The notes: a model not told the origin generated them from the letters alone. A DNA stretch of 7,979 bases from Sulfurimonas sp. (GCA_030646745.1 JAUSKV010000203.1:1-7979); one strand, 5' to 3'; counted from the first letter of the stretch, positions 1 to 7,118 are shown. Made by a program: numbers and translations.

Positions 1-24
1 CATTAAAAGTGTATGAGTTTTCAT
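1..24 (-). CDS. 5' end of an unidentified minus-strand gene, cut by the window edge
   Basis: Only the first eight codons are visible: an ATG at 24-22 and the residues MKTHTLLM, open to the edge. The start is supported by a clear AAGGA ribosome site (positions 34-30 on the minus strand) five bases before the ATG. It lies in the same direction as, and about 60 bases downstream of, the hybrid histidine kinase, so it may be the last visible member of that transcript. A short hydrophobic strand right after the start (TLLM) is how many receiver-domain proteins begin, and a response regulator would suit the position. Eight residues cannot prove that, and no function is assigned. Confidence 0.5.
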
Positions 25-86
25 ATCAATCCTTGTAATTGTTAAGTTTTAAAATTTTTAAATTGTATCAAAATAAGATTTAAACC

Positions 87-2117
87 TTAGTTTTTTGAAC
101 TACTTAAATATTTATTCAACACCTCATAAAGTGCTTTTACATCGATTGGCTTGAGCAGATACTCTTGCATTCCTGCATTTTTTGCCTGTTCTTTATCTTC
201 ATCACTTCCATGTCCGCTCAACCCAACAATCGGTATGTTGTCAAACAGACTCTTTTTTCTAATTATTTGAGAAGCCATGAGTCCATCCATATTGGGCATG
301 TTCACATCCATAAAAATCAGTTCATAAGGGACACTGCATGTCTCTAACTTATTCAAAGCCTCTTGCCCGTCATCTGCAAATTCAATCTCTAGTTCTGTGC
401 CCCTGAGCAGTCCGCTCATCACTTTTTGATTAATTTTATTGTCTTCAGCTATGAGTATCTTGTGAAAGCCTAACGCTTTAATGCTCTCTTTATTATATCT
501 ATCTATCTGTGCCGTGTTATTTGGAATACCGTTTATATTGTATAAACTCGTAAGTATTTCAAAAATTCTTTGCTGATGAAAGGGTTTCTTGAGGAGTTCG
601 TCCACAATCGAATAATCAATTTTTTCATTTCTCAATATATTCGCCCAGCACTCTATCAAAACTATATGCGATTTCTTCTCTAATTTGTATGACTTGACAT
701 CCAATAAATCAAATAAGTCTTTATCTATAAATAAAATATCAAACCCATTTTTGACCAACAACTCTTTGGCATCCTCTATATTTGTAGCACCCTGCACCGG
801 CATTTGGAAGTAACTTATTAAATTTTTTAACGAATCAACCGATTCTGCATCTGAGTCAATAATTAATACACTCATCCCCATTATATCTTTTGAAGGAAGA
901 CGATATTTTCTTTTATCCTTATCTGTATCCAGTGTAAGGCTGACAAAAAAGGATGAACCCTTTCCATGTTCGCTCTTTACCCAGATTTTCCCGTTCATAA
1001 TCTCTACAAGTTTTTTAGAAATTGTCAGCCCCAAACCTGTTCCTCCATATTTACGGCTTGTATCCGAAGATGCTTGCGAATAGCTTTGAAAAAGATTTTG
1101 AATCTCCTCCTCTTTTAAACCTATTCCGGTGTCGCTTACTTCAAACTCGACAGTAGAGCTTTCCTCGGCACTGTCCACTGTTTTTATACGAAGCGTCACT
1201 CCGCCCTCGCTAGTAAACTTCACAGCATTGCTTAGTAAATTGAGCAGCACCTGAGAGATACGCAAAGGGTCGCCAAGGTAGTTTTTTCCAATGTTGTGGT
1301 CTATCACAAATGTTAGTTTTATACCCTTTTCTTGAGCTTTTAAACTCATCATGTCCGCTAAATAACTTAAAATCATGTTTAAGTCAAAAGAGGTTTTTTC
1401 TAAAGAGATTTTACCGGCCTCAATTTTTGAAAAATCCAATATATCGTTGATGATAGTTAACAACATGTTTGAAGATTGATGTATTGTTTTTACGGTTTCA
1501 ATCTGCTCTCTGCTTAGAGTGTTATCTTGCAGAAGTGTCTGGCTCAGCCCTATAATTGCGTTCATAGGCGTTCGTATCTCATGGCTCATACTTGCAAAAA
1601 ATTCACTTCTCTGTTCAAGTTTTCTTTGCGCATCATAAAGTTTATCTTCATACATGGAGACTATATTTGAAACGTTTATATTCTCTTTATTGTCGGCTAA
1701 AAGAGGATTAGACTCTTTTTTTTGTATGGCATTGATTGTTTTCTCAATTGAGAGCTTGCTCAGCGGCTCGTAAATAAAGTCATCAAATCCATTTACATAA
1801 AAGCTCGACAGATATTGATTACTGTCGAGTCTCACTTTTATAATGATTTTTTGAGCGGGATTTATCTCTAAAATTTTATGACAAATATCAAGTCCAAATC
1901 TATTGTCGATGATAACCAAATCGAAAAAGAAGCCGTTAATCTCTTTAAAATTCAGATATTTATTTAGAGTATCTTCCAACCCAAGAGAGCTATGAAATAT
2001 TTTCGACATAGCACCCAAAATTTTTTTATTAAAATGGCTCTCTTCGGTATGCTGAGCATATAATATGGACAAATTGTCATAAATACCAAGCGTTTTTTTA
2101 TCATTTATATTTATCAT
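87..2117 (-). CDS. Soluble hybrid histidine kinase with three receiver-like domains
   Basis: This 676-residue protein is a cytoplasmic sensor kinase; no signal peptide or membrane segment is visible. Domain order: a degenerate N-terminal receiver-like domain (about 15-133; Asp71 in the phosphorylation position, but no acidic pair and Glu-Pro at 117-118 instead of Lys-Pro), a helical linker (about 152-175), HisKA with H-E-I-R-T-P (His179), and HATPase_c with the N box (Asn293, Asn297), D-T-G-I-G (from Asp329) and G-G-T-G-L-G-L (358-364). Then come a divergent second receiver (about 412-525; Asp421, Asp423, Asp465, Lys511) and a canonical C-terminal receiver (about 552-672; Glu558, Asp559, phospho-acceptor Asp604, Ser634, Lys656-Pro657). 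No HPt domain is present, so relay beyond the receiver needs another protein. The ATG has a purine-rich AAGGCGAAGA stretch just upstream. It lies 30 bases after the phosphomannomutase gene, probably co-transcribed. The signal sensed is unknown. Confidence 0.93.
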   Translation of the reverse strand: MININDKKTLGIYDNLSILYAQHTEESHFNKKILGAMSKIFHSSLGLEDTLNKYLNFKEINGFFFDLVIIDNRFGLDICHKILEINPAQKIIIKVRLDSNQYLSSFYVNGFDDFIYEPLSKLSIEKTINAIQKKESNPLLADNKENINVSNIVSMYEDKLYDAQRKLEQRSEFFASMSHEIRTPMNAIIGLSQTLLQDNTLSREQIETVKTIHQSSNMLLTIINDILDFSKIEAGKISLEKTSFDLNMILSYLADMMSLKAQEKGIKLTFVIDHNIGKNYLGDPLRISQVLLNLLSNAVKFTSEGGVTLRIKTVDSAEESSTVEFEVSDTGIGLKEEEIQNLFQSYSQASSDTSRKYGGTGLGLTISKKLVEIMNGKIWVKSEHGKGSSFFVSLTLDTDKDKRKYRLPSKDIMGMSVLIIDSDAESVDSLKNLISYFQMPVQGATNIEDAKELLVKNGFDILFIDKDLFDLLDVKSYKLEKKSHIVLIECWANILRNEKIDYSIVDELLKKPFHQQRIFEILTSLYNINGIPNNTAQIDRYNKESIKALGFHKILIAEDNKINQKVMSGLLRGTELEIEFADDGQEALNKLETCSVPYELIFMDVNMPNMDGLMASQIIRKKSLFDNIPIVGLSGHGSDEDKEQAKNAGMQEYLLKPIDVKALYEVLNKYLSSSKN

Positions 2118-2147
2118 TCTTCGCCTTAAATATGCACAATTATTTTT

Positions 2148-3506
2148 TTACAACAACTCTTTTGCTTTTTCTATTAATCCGTTGACCGCATCTTCATATA
2201 TTTTAGCATTCTCTTTAGAAGTTGACTCAAAACGCGTCACCAAAATCGGTGTCGTGTTACTCGCACGCACAAGTCCCCAGCCGTTTTCAAAGTTTATTCG
2301 CACACCATCGACATCTATAATATTTCGAATAGTCGGAAAACTTGCATCCGGATTTTTAAGCAACTCTTTTACTTTGTCTATGATTTTGAATTTCTCAGAG
2401 TCTGTCGTTTTTACTTTTATCTCTTCTGTTGAGAAAACATGTGGAAGTTTGGCAAGTTCTGCGTCCAAATCAATTCCATCATGCACAAGCTCTAACATTC
2501 TAAGTGTTGCATAAATGGCATCATCATAACCGAAGTAACGGTTTTTGAAAAATATATGTCCACTCACTTCACATGCCAAATCTGCATTGACCTCTTTCAT
2601 CTTCACTTTGAGGTTTGAGTGTCCTGTTTTGTACATGATAGCCGTAGCACCGCGACGTTCAAGCTCATCATACATCACTTGTGAACATTTTACTTCACCT
2701 ACAACTATCGGTTTGTCCATCTTCATGGCAAATAAAAGAGCCATCATGTCGCCCTTGATGTTATTTTTGTGCGTTAAAACAGCGATTCTATCTGCATCTC
2801 CGTCATAGGCAAATGCAATATCTCCATCGGTTGCCAAAAGTTTTTTGATATCTTCAAGGTTATGCTCATCTGAAGGATCCGGATGGTGGTTAGGAAAAGT
2901 ACCGTCAGGGTCAACAAAAAGCCCTTTTGTGTGAAGATTGAGCGCAGAGAATATTCTCTCGGTTACAACACCGGCAACACCGTTTCCACAGTCATAAACG
3001 ATGCGAGTCGCCATACCTTTGAGGTGTTGAAATTCACCGACCAAAAAGTCAATATAACGCGTTACTGCGTCAATATCTTTTACATCTCTGCTAACATGTT
3101 CGATTGCACCCATCGCCTCACATTCACGCCCTAGAGCATAAATAGCATCGCCAAAGAATGGTGCTTTGTCTATTGTAATTTTAAAGCCGTTGTATTCGCT
3201 TGGGTTGTGTGAACCTGTAATCATCACTGAAGCCGACACAAGAATGCCGTCAAATTCGTTGTAGTTACAAAAGTAGTTCACGGGAGTAGGAACAAGTCCC
3301 ATGTTTAATACCTTTTTACCGCCGGCATTCAGCCCTGCGACAAGGTATTCAAAGAGAATAGGAGAGTGACTTCTAGCGTCATAACCAACAGCCACAAATT
3401 CGCCATCTATCTTAGAAGCCAAAGCATACCCAATGCGAGTAACGCTCAACTCATTTAACTCTTGCTCATAAATACCTCTGATATCATACTCTCTATAAAT
3501 ACTCAC
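2148..3506 (-). CDS. algC: Phosphomannomutase/phosphoglucomutase (alpha-D-phosphohexomutase)
   Basis: The enzyme interconverts hexose-1- and hexose-6-phosphates (mannose and/or glucose) through a phosphoserine, supplying precursors for GDP-mannose or UDP-glucose and hence surface polysaccharide or LPS. It is cytoplasmic, about 452 residues, normal for the family. All four signature loops are present (numbered from the GTG at 3506): T-G-S-H-N-P with active Ser99, metal loop D-G-D-A-D-R (Asp235, 237, 239), sugar loop C-E-V-S-G-H (312-317) and phosphate loop R-A-S-N-T-T-P from Arg414. The frame extends three codons further to a GTG at 3515. I prefer 3506 because an AGGTG ribosome site lies six bases upstream of it and overlaps the earlier GTG, which has no well-placed site of its own. 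The N-terminus then reads MSIYREYDIRGIY. It is first in a probable two-gene transcript with the kinase. Sequence alone does not settle mannose versus glucose preference, and the symbol is by analogy. Confidence 0.93.
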   Translation of the reverse strand: MSIYREYDIRGIYEQELNELSVTRIGYALASKIDGEFVAVGYDARSHSPILFEYLVAGLNAGGKKVLNMGLVPTPVNYFCNYNEFDGILVSASVMITGSHNPSEYNGFKITIDKAPFFGDAIYALGRECEAMGAIEHVSRDVKDIDAVTRYIDFLVGEFQHLKGMATRIVYDCGNGVAGVVTERIFSALNLHTKGLFVDPDGTFPNHHPDPSDEHNLEDIKKLLATDGDIAFAYDGDADRIAVLTHKNNIKGDMMALLFAMKMDKPIVVGEVKCSQVMYDELERRGATAIMYKTGHSNLKVKMKEVNADLACEVSGHIFFKNRYFGYDDAIYATLRMLELVHDGIDLDAELAKLPHVFSTEEIKVKTTDSEKFKIIDKVKELLKNPDASFPTIRNIIDVDGVRINFENGWGLVRASNTTPILVTRFESTSKENAKIYEDAVNGLIEKAKELL

Positions 3507-3567
3507 AACTGCCACCTTTTCAATAATTTTAATTTCCTATTTTACACTAAAAGGCTTAAATAGTTGG

Positions 3568-3573
3568 ATTATA
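3568..3573 (-). promoter_or_regulatory. Probable -10 element of the phosphomannomutase promoter
   Basis: A perfect TATAAT on the minus strand would start a transcript near 3561 with a leader of about 55 bases before the GTG at 3506. No good -35 box is seen at the expected distance, only a T-rich run at 3590-3597 on the plus strand. Weak -35 boxes are common in Campylobacterota sigma70 promoters. The hexamer sits in the 10-bp palindrome GATTATAATC (3567-3576), so a TATAAT also faces the plus strand at 3570-3575. Confidence 0.45.
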
Positions 3574-3627
3574 ATCTGACCTTACCGCATTTTTTTAAAA
3601 GTGTGAGTAAGTGTCAATTCTTCTCTG

Positions 3628-3642
3628 GTATCCGAAAGATAC
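3628..3642. repeat. Short inverted repeat, hairpin 1 of the intergenic cluster
   Basis: Arms GTATC (3628-3632) and GATAC (3638-3642) enclose the loop CGAAA. This is a small 5-bp stem, but it lies 15 bases before a much stronger dyad, so the two may belong to one structured element. There is no T-run behind it, so it is not an intrinsic terminator. Confidence 0.4.
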
Positions 3643-3657
3643 GGGTAGCTTTAGGGG

Positions 3658-3684
3658 GTTGCAGGGACAATTTGTCCCTGCAAC
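3658..3684. repeat. Perfect 13-bp palindrome, hairpin 2 (REP-like or structured RNA)
   Basis: The arm GTTGCAGGGACAA (3658-3670) is repeated exactly as its reverse complement at 3672-3684, with a single T at the centre. In RNA this gives a stem of about 11 bp with a small AU-rich loop. It is markedly more GC-rich than the surrounding intergenic DNA and is preceded by a run of five G (3654-3658). There is no T-tract on either side, so it is not a standard terminator. A near-perfect dyad of this size could be a repetitive extragenic palindrome, the core of a miniature mobile element, a protein-binding site, or part of a small RNA. Confidence 0.75.
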
Positions 3685-3706
3685 TTTATGGACTTTCTAA
3701 ATAAAC

Positions 3707-3723
3707 ATCGCTTCGCGAGCGAT
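3707..3723. repeat. Inverted repeat, hairpin 3 of the intergenic cluster
   Basis: Arms ATCGCT (3707-3712) and AGCGAT (3718-3723) flank TCGCG. The following stretch (TCTCTTGTTTTGC) is moderately T-rich, so a weak terminator reading to the right is possible. More likely it is a REP-like dyad or, with its TCGCGA core, a protein-binding site. It lies about 90 bases upstream of mqo. Confidence 0.5.
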
Positions 3724-3732
3724 TCTCTTGTT

Positions 3733-3762
3733 TTGCTCATAAAGTGCGTAACATCAGATAAT
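3733..3762 (+). promoter_or_regulatory. Tentative mqo-gltA promoter
   Basis: TTGCTC (3733-3738) and GATAAT (3757-3762) are separated by 18 bases and could serve as -35 and -10 boxes. Two alternative -10-like hexamers follow, GATAAT at 3770-3775 and TACAAT at 3780-3785, neither with a good -35. The start point is therefore uncertain, but some promoter must lie here because the gene upstream is divergent. Confidence 0.3.
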
Positions 3763-3801
3763 AATAAGTGATAATCTACTACAATCTTCAAAAGCTGATA
3801 T

Positions 3802-3806
3802 AAGGA
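3802..3806 (+). promoter_or_regulatory. Ribosome binding site of mqo
   Basis: AAGGA lies seven bases before the ATG at 3814 and fixes that start codon. Confidence 0.75.
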
Positions 3807-3813
3807 CGATTAA

Positions 3814-5148
3814 ATGACAGATAATCACTACTACAATGTAATAATAGTTGGCGGAGGAATCTCTGGAACTGCCCTACTCTACACGCTTTCTAAATATACT
3901 GATATAAAAAGTATCGGGTTGTTTGAAAAATATGACGATATCGCCACTTTAAATTCAAATGCAAAAGGCAACTCTCAGACCCTTCATTGTGGAGATATTG
4001 AAACAAACTACACTTTAGAAAAAGCCATCAAAACAAACAAAACTGCAACCATGGTTGAAAACTACGGCAAACTCTACGGTTATGAGAACAAATACATGTT
4101 CAAAATCCCTAAAATGGCTCTAGGTGTCGGCGATAAAGAGGTTGCATTTATCAAAGAGAGATTTGAGCAGTTTAAAGAGGCTTTCCCGTACATGGAATAT
4201 TGGGACAAGGCAAAACTAGCAGAAGTCGAACCAGCCCTTCTAAAAGGCAGAGATGAAAACGAAGACATCGCCGCTATGGGGACAGACAAAAGATGGAGTG
4301 CCATAAACTTTGGCGAAATAGCCAAGAGTTTTGTAAGAAACGCCAAAATAGAGAATCCGGAGTGTGAAGTACATCTCTCAAAAGAGGTGGAAGATATCAG
4401 AAAAATCGGCGACAAATTTGAAGTTACGGTAGAGGGGAAACACTACTTTGCTGATTATGTTGTTGTAGATGCCGGTGCACACTCGCTTCTTTTTGCTCAC
4501 AAAATGGGGCATGGGCAGGATTTTTCTTGTCTTCCTGTGGGCGGAAGTTTTTACTACTCTAAAATAGATTCTCTCAAATCAAAAGTTTATACCATTCAAA
4601 ACCCTAAACTTCCTTTTGCGGCGATTCATGGCGACCCTGACATCGTGCATAACAATACAATTCGTTTTGGTCCGACAGCTATCGTACTTCCAAAGTTGGA
4701 GCGATACCACCATGCGCACTTTTTGGATTTTTTAGAAACACTTGCCCCGTCTGCTGAAGTTTTAGAGGTGTTCTACGACCTTTTGCACGACGATGACATC
4801 CGAGAGTATGCCATCAAAAACTTTTTGTATGAAATACCCGGCATCCGAACCAAACTCTTCGCCAAAGAGGTACAAAAAATCGTGCCTTTCATGACTGAAA
4901 ATGACATAGAATTTGCCGAGGGCATAGGCGGTTTACGACCTCAAGTAATAGACAAAAAAACAAAAAAACTTTTCCTTGGCGAAGCGAAGATAGAGACGGG
5001 AGAGGGAATAGTTTTTAACATGACACCCTCTCCAGGGGCTACAAGCTGTTTAGGCAATGCCTACAAAGATGCGGAACTCATCTGTGCATTTTTAGGTGCA
5101 AAATTTGATACAAAAAAATTCAATCAGGAGTTAACAGGTGAAAAATAG
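3814..5148 (+). CDS. mqo: Malate:quinone oxidoreductase, short Campylobacterota-type
   Basis: This FAD enzyme oxidises malate to oxaloacetate and passes electrons to the quinone pool, probably as a peripheral membrane protein on the cytoplasmic side; no membrane helix or signal peptide is seen. The 444-residue protein opens with a dinucleotide-binding fold: G-G-G-I-S-G (Gly13, 15, 18) and an acidic residue ending the second strand (Glu38). Further signs are [14 protein letters not shown] (53-66), the V-V-V-D-A-G-A-H-S strand (216-224), G-I-G-G-L-R-P-Q (370-377, Arg375) and a C-terminal FAD-contact stretch [11 protein letters not shown] (406-416). It is shorter than the roughly 490-550-residue E. 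coli/Corynebacterium Mqo and, as I recall, resembles the Helicobacter enzyme. Its end overlaps the gltA start by 11 bases, so its product goes to the next gene's enzyme. A related FAD-dependent 2-hydroxyacid oxidase is the main alternative, made unlikely by the gltA linkage. Confidence 0.87.
   Translation: MTDNHYYNVIIVGGGISGTALLYTLSKYTDIKSIGLFEKYDDIATLNSNAKGNSQTLHCGDIETNYTLEKAIKTNKTATMVENYGKLYGYENKYMFKIPKMALGVGDKEVAFIKERFEQFKEAFPYMEYWDKAKLAEVEPALLKGRDENEDIAAMGTDKRWSAINFGEIAKSFVRNAKIENPECEVHLSKEVEDIRKIGDKFEVTVEGKHYFADYVVVDAGAHSLLFAHKMGHGQDFSCLPVGGSFYYSKIDSLKSKVYTIQNPKLPFAAIHGDPDIVHNNTIRFGPTAIVLPKLERYHHAHFLDFLETLAPSAEVLEVFYDLLHDDDIREYAIKNFLYEIPGIRTKLFAKEVQKIVPFMTENDIEFAEGIGGLRPQVIDKKTKKLFLGEAKIETGEGIVFNMTPSPGATSCLGNAYKDAELICAFLGAKFDTKKFNQELTGEK
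5126..5130 (+). promoter_or_regulatory. Ribosome binding site of gltA inside mqo
   Basis: AGGAG lies seven bases before the GTG at 5138 and within the last codons of mqo. It identifies this GTG as the gltA start and implies that ribosomes terminating on mqo reinitiate on gltA. Confidence 0.8.
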
Positions 5149-6418
5149 CGTAACCATAACAGACAACCGTACAAACAAGTCCTATGAATTCAACATACTC
5201 GACGGTACAAGAGGTCCGAGTGTCGTTGATATCTCAACATTTTATGCCGAAACAGGCATGTTCACCTACGACCAAGGTTACACTTCTACTGCTAGTTGCA
5301 AGTCCGATATTACCTACATTGACGGAGACAAAGGGGAGCTAAAATATCGAGGGCATGACATCAGTGAACTCGCTTTAAATCACAGCTATTTGGAAACATG
5401 CTATCTTCTTTTAAACTCAAATCTTCCAAATAAAGAGGAGTTGCATGAGTTTGATTTGGAGCTTCGCCACAGATCTTTTTTGCATGAGGGGCTAAAAAAT
5501 CTCTTTTTTGCTTTTCCTTCAAACGCACATCCTATGGCTACTTTAGCCTCTGCAACCTCTGCGCTCTCATCCTTTTATTTTGACCATTTAGATATAAATA
5601 ACGAAGCCGAGTATCAAGAGATGGCAAGAAGAATCATCGCCAAGATGCCTACTGTTGCAGCATTTGCTTACAGATACTCCATCGGTGCACCCTTCATTCA
5701 GCCTGACATCGACAGAAGTTTCACCGAGAACTTTTTATACATGCTCCGTGCCTACCCGGGTGGAAAAATGCACAGAAATATCAACGGCGAAGATAGAATA
5801 CGAGAGATAGAAATCAAAGCCCTCGACACTATTTTCACGCTCCATGCCGACCATGAACAAAACGCCTCTACGACAACGGTGCGAGATGTGGCTTCCACAG
5901 GGGCGCATCCGTATGTAGCTATAAGTGCGGGAATTTCGGCACTTTGGGGAAGAGCACATGGCGGAGCAAACGAGTCGGTTATCGCTCAGCTTGAGATGAT
6001 AGGAAGCATTGAGAATGTAGACAAATTTATAGCCCGTGCAAAAGACCCGAATGACGACTTCAAACTCATGGGATTTGGGCACAGAGTCTATAAAAATTTC
6101 GACCCAAGAGCAAAGATTTTAAAACAATTACAAGACCAACTCAAGGATGAGTTAAAACTTGATTCACACCTCATGGCAATCGCAAGCAGAATCGAAGAGA
6201 TAGCTTTGAGCGATGAGTATTTCATTAGCAGAAAACTCTACCCGAACATCGACTTCTACTCAGGCGTAATCCTCACAGCCCTAAAAATTCCAAAATCAAT
6301 GTTCACCCCGATTTTCGTAATAGGCAGAACAGTAGGCTGGATAACGCAATGGATAGAGTTCAAAAAAGACAAAAAAGCAAAAATTACGCGACCGAGACAG
6401 CTTTATGTTGGGAAGTAA
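5138..6418 (+). CDS. gltA: Citrate synthase, type II (GltA)
   Basis: It condenses oxaloacetate and acetyl-CoA to citrate and CoA in the cytoplasm, the entry step of the oxidative TCA cycle. The 426-residue length matches the hexameric, often NADH-inhibited, E. coli-type enzyme. Catalytic and binding residues sit about ten positions after their E. coli counterparts: L-H-A-D-H-E-Q-N with His239, A-H-G-G-A-N with His274, G-F-G-H-R-V-Y with His315, F-D-P-R with Arg324, Asp372 in N-I-D-F-Y-S-G, Arg397 in I-G-R-T-V-G-W, and the C-terminal R-P-R-Q-L-Y-V-G (418-425). The E. coli-type Pro before A-H-G-G-A-N is Arg here (W-G-R-A-H). The residues before about 65 form the small N-terminal beta domain of type II enzymes. 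The start is a GTG with a strong AGGAG site, inside mqo. 2-methylcitrate synthase is the alternative, but the type II N-terminal extension and the partner mqo favour citrate synthase. Confidence 0.95.
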   Translation: MKNSVTITDNRTNKSYEFNILDGTRGPSVVDISTFYAETGMFTYDQGYTSTASCKSDITYIDGDKGELKYRGHDISELALNHSYLETCYLLLNSNLPNKEELHEFDLELRHRSFLHEGLKNLFFAFPSNAHPMATLASATSALSSFYFDHLDINNEAEYQEMARRIIAKMPTVAAFAYRYSIGAPFIQPDIDRSFTENFLYMLRAYPGGKMHRNINGEDRIREIEIKALDTIFTLHADHEQNASTTTVRDVASTGAHPYVAISAGISALWGRAHGGANESVIAQLEMIGSIENVDKFIARAKDPNDDFKLMGFGHRVYKNFDPRAKILKQLQDQLKDELKLDSHLMAIASRIEEIALSDEYFISRKLYPNIDFYSGVILTALKIPKSMFTPIFVIGRTVGWITQWIEFKKDKKAKITRPRQLYVGK

Positions 6419-6438
6419 GGGAACTATTTAGTTCCCTT
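6417..6438 (+). terminator. Hairpin terminator between gltA and the convergent toxin gene
   Basis: Arms AAGGGAACT (6417-6425) and AGTTCCCTT (6430-6438) form a perfect 9-bp stem with the loop ATTT, beginning on the last two bases of the gltA stop codon. A short T-rich tail (GTTT, then GGGTT) follows on the plus strand. The stem also lies just past the toxin stop codon on the other strand, so it may serve both convergent transcripts, though the minus-strand U-tail is poor. Confidence 0.7.
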
Positions 6439-6445
6439 GTTTGGG

Positions 6446-6727
6446 TTAAGAAGGCTTGTTTTTGTTAAATATTTTGAAAATCTCAATAGAATCTTTTTCA
6501 AAATTTACTGCATAAATGATTGTATAAGTTTTATAAGTCATATCTCTAATATTTTTGTCATCAAAATAGAGTGATTGTTTATATTTGAGAGGATTATCTA
6601 CAAGTGCTAAAATTGATTTTTCTAACTCATACGCAAATTCAATACTAGCACTTTTTTTATCTCGTGCTATGTAATCAGTGATTTGAATTAATTCTCTTTC
6701 AAAGGCTGTTTTATAGATTATTTTCAT
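6446..6727 (-). CDS. RelE/ParE-superfamily toxin of a type II toxin-antitoxin pair
   Basis: This 93-residue protein is the likely toxin. It starts with a short strand and two helices (F-E-R-E-L-I-Q-I-T-D-Y-I-A, about 9-21; A-S-I-E-F-A-Y-E-L-E-K-S-I-L, 27-40), then N-P-L-K-Y-K-Q-S and the strand region N-I-R-D-M-T-Y-K-T-Y-T-I-I-Y-A-V (59-74, with Arg61), ending in a hydrophobic strand I-E-I-F-K-I-F. That is the ParE/RelE fold order. Members of this superfamily cleave mRNA on the ribosome or poison gyrase; which applies here cannot be told. It follows the antitoxin gene by three bases and has no ribosome site of its own, so it is probably made by coupled translation, which keeps toxin below antitoxin. 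It is convergent with gltA. Confidence 0.82.
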   Translation of the reverse strand: MKIIYKTAFERELIQITDYIARDKKSASIEFAYELEKSILALVDNPLKYKQSLYFDDKNIRDMTYKTYTIIYAVNFEKDSIEIFKIFNKNKPS

Positions 6728-6730
6728 TAA

Positions 6731-6973
6731 CTATTGTTTAGTTTTTAAATGCGTATCTATATTTTTCCAAAACTCATCATGTGAAATCATCTCAGCTTTA
6801 CCGCTTCTAATATCATCTCTGATTTGGTGCAACTCCGCTTGTCTCTCATAAAAATAGGGGTCATACTCTAAATTTTTATCTTTTGTTATTTTGATTTTAT
6901 CTTTACAACTACCAACAAAGTTTAAAAAATCATTCATAAAACTATCTTCAACCTCTATTGTCAATGTTTTCAT
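6731..6973 (-). CDS. Antitoxin of the RelE/ParE-type pair
   Basis: This 80-residue protein would neutralise the adjacent toxin and usually would repress the shared promoter. Its N-terminus (M-K-T-L-T-I-E-V-E-D-S-F-M-N-D-F-L-N-F) has the strand-then-helix pattern of a small DNA-binding domain, perhaps ribbon-helix-helix. The charged C-terminal part, with the predicted helix Y-F-Y-E-R-Q-A-E-L-H-Q-I-R-D-D-I and the stretch H-D-E-F-W-K-N-I (64-71), is the likely toxin-binding tail. The frame is open up to a TTG at 7030. I chose the ATG at 6973 because GGAGAA lies just upstream (6983-6978, minus strand) and because the TTG would fall in the promoter's -35 box, ahead of the transcript start. The DNA-binding fold is inferred and not certain. 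Confidence 0.78.
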   Translation of the reverse strand: MKTLTIEVEDSFMNDFLNFVGSCKDKIKITKDKNLEYDPYFYERQAELHQIRDDIRSGKAEMISHDEFWKNIDTHLKTKQ

Positions 6974-6977
6974 AAGA

Positions 6978-6983
6978 TTCTCC
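6978..6983 (-). promoter_or_regulatory. Ribosome binding site of the antitoxin gene
   Basis: GGAGAA on the minus strand, four bases before the ATG at 6973. It is the main reason for the shorter, 80-residue antitoxin model. Confidence 0.75.
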
Positions 6984-7002
6984 AATAATTTTTTTATGCC
7001 TA

Positions 7003-7030
7003 ATTGTAACAAAACACAAGTGAATATCAA
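7003..7030 (-). promoter_or_regulatory. Sigma70-like promoter of the antitoxin-toxin operon
   Basis: Read on the minus strand, TTGATA (7030-7025) and TACAAT (7008-7003) are 16 bases apart, close to consensus. Transcription would begin near 6996, about 23 bases before the antitoxin ATG. The -10 box overlaps a small palindrome TTGTAACAA (7004-7012), a possible half of an autoregulatory operator. Confidence 0.6.
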
Positions 7031-7118
7031 GTCAAATGAAGCTATAAAGTAGGACTGAGTTATTTTATATTAATTTATGATAAAGTGTTTTCAATAAAAA
7101 AGATGTTTGAAAATAGAG

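Noticed and set aside
165..347. Plus-strand frame of 60 codons opposite the C-terminal receiver of the kinase.
   Set aside because: It is antisense to a clearly conserved domain, has no recognisable product and is a shadow frame.
2182..3134. Three plus-strand frames opposite the phosphomannomutase gene.
   Set aside because: They are shadows of a gene with all its catalytic motifs on the other strand, and the translations are low-complexity and Ser-rich.
3658..3690. The 13-bp dyad as an intrinsic terminator.
   Set aside because: No T-run follows on either strand, and no gene ends nearby; both neighbouring genes point away from it.
3603..3704. A 33-codon frame starting with GTG in the phosphomannomutase/mqo intergenic region (begins VSKCQFFSG).
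   Set aside because: It has no ribosome site and lies across the inverted repeats. The dyads explain the sequence better than a peptide does.
4080..4415. Minus-strand frame inside mqo.
   Set aside because: It is Ser/Leu-rich and antisense to the FAD enzyme, with no ribosome site or family resemblance.
5735..6082. Minus-strand frame inside gltA.
   Set aside because: It is opposite the citrate synthase catalytic core and has no recognisable domain.
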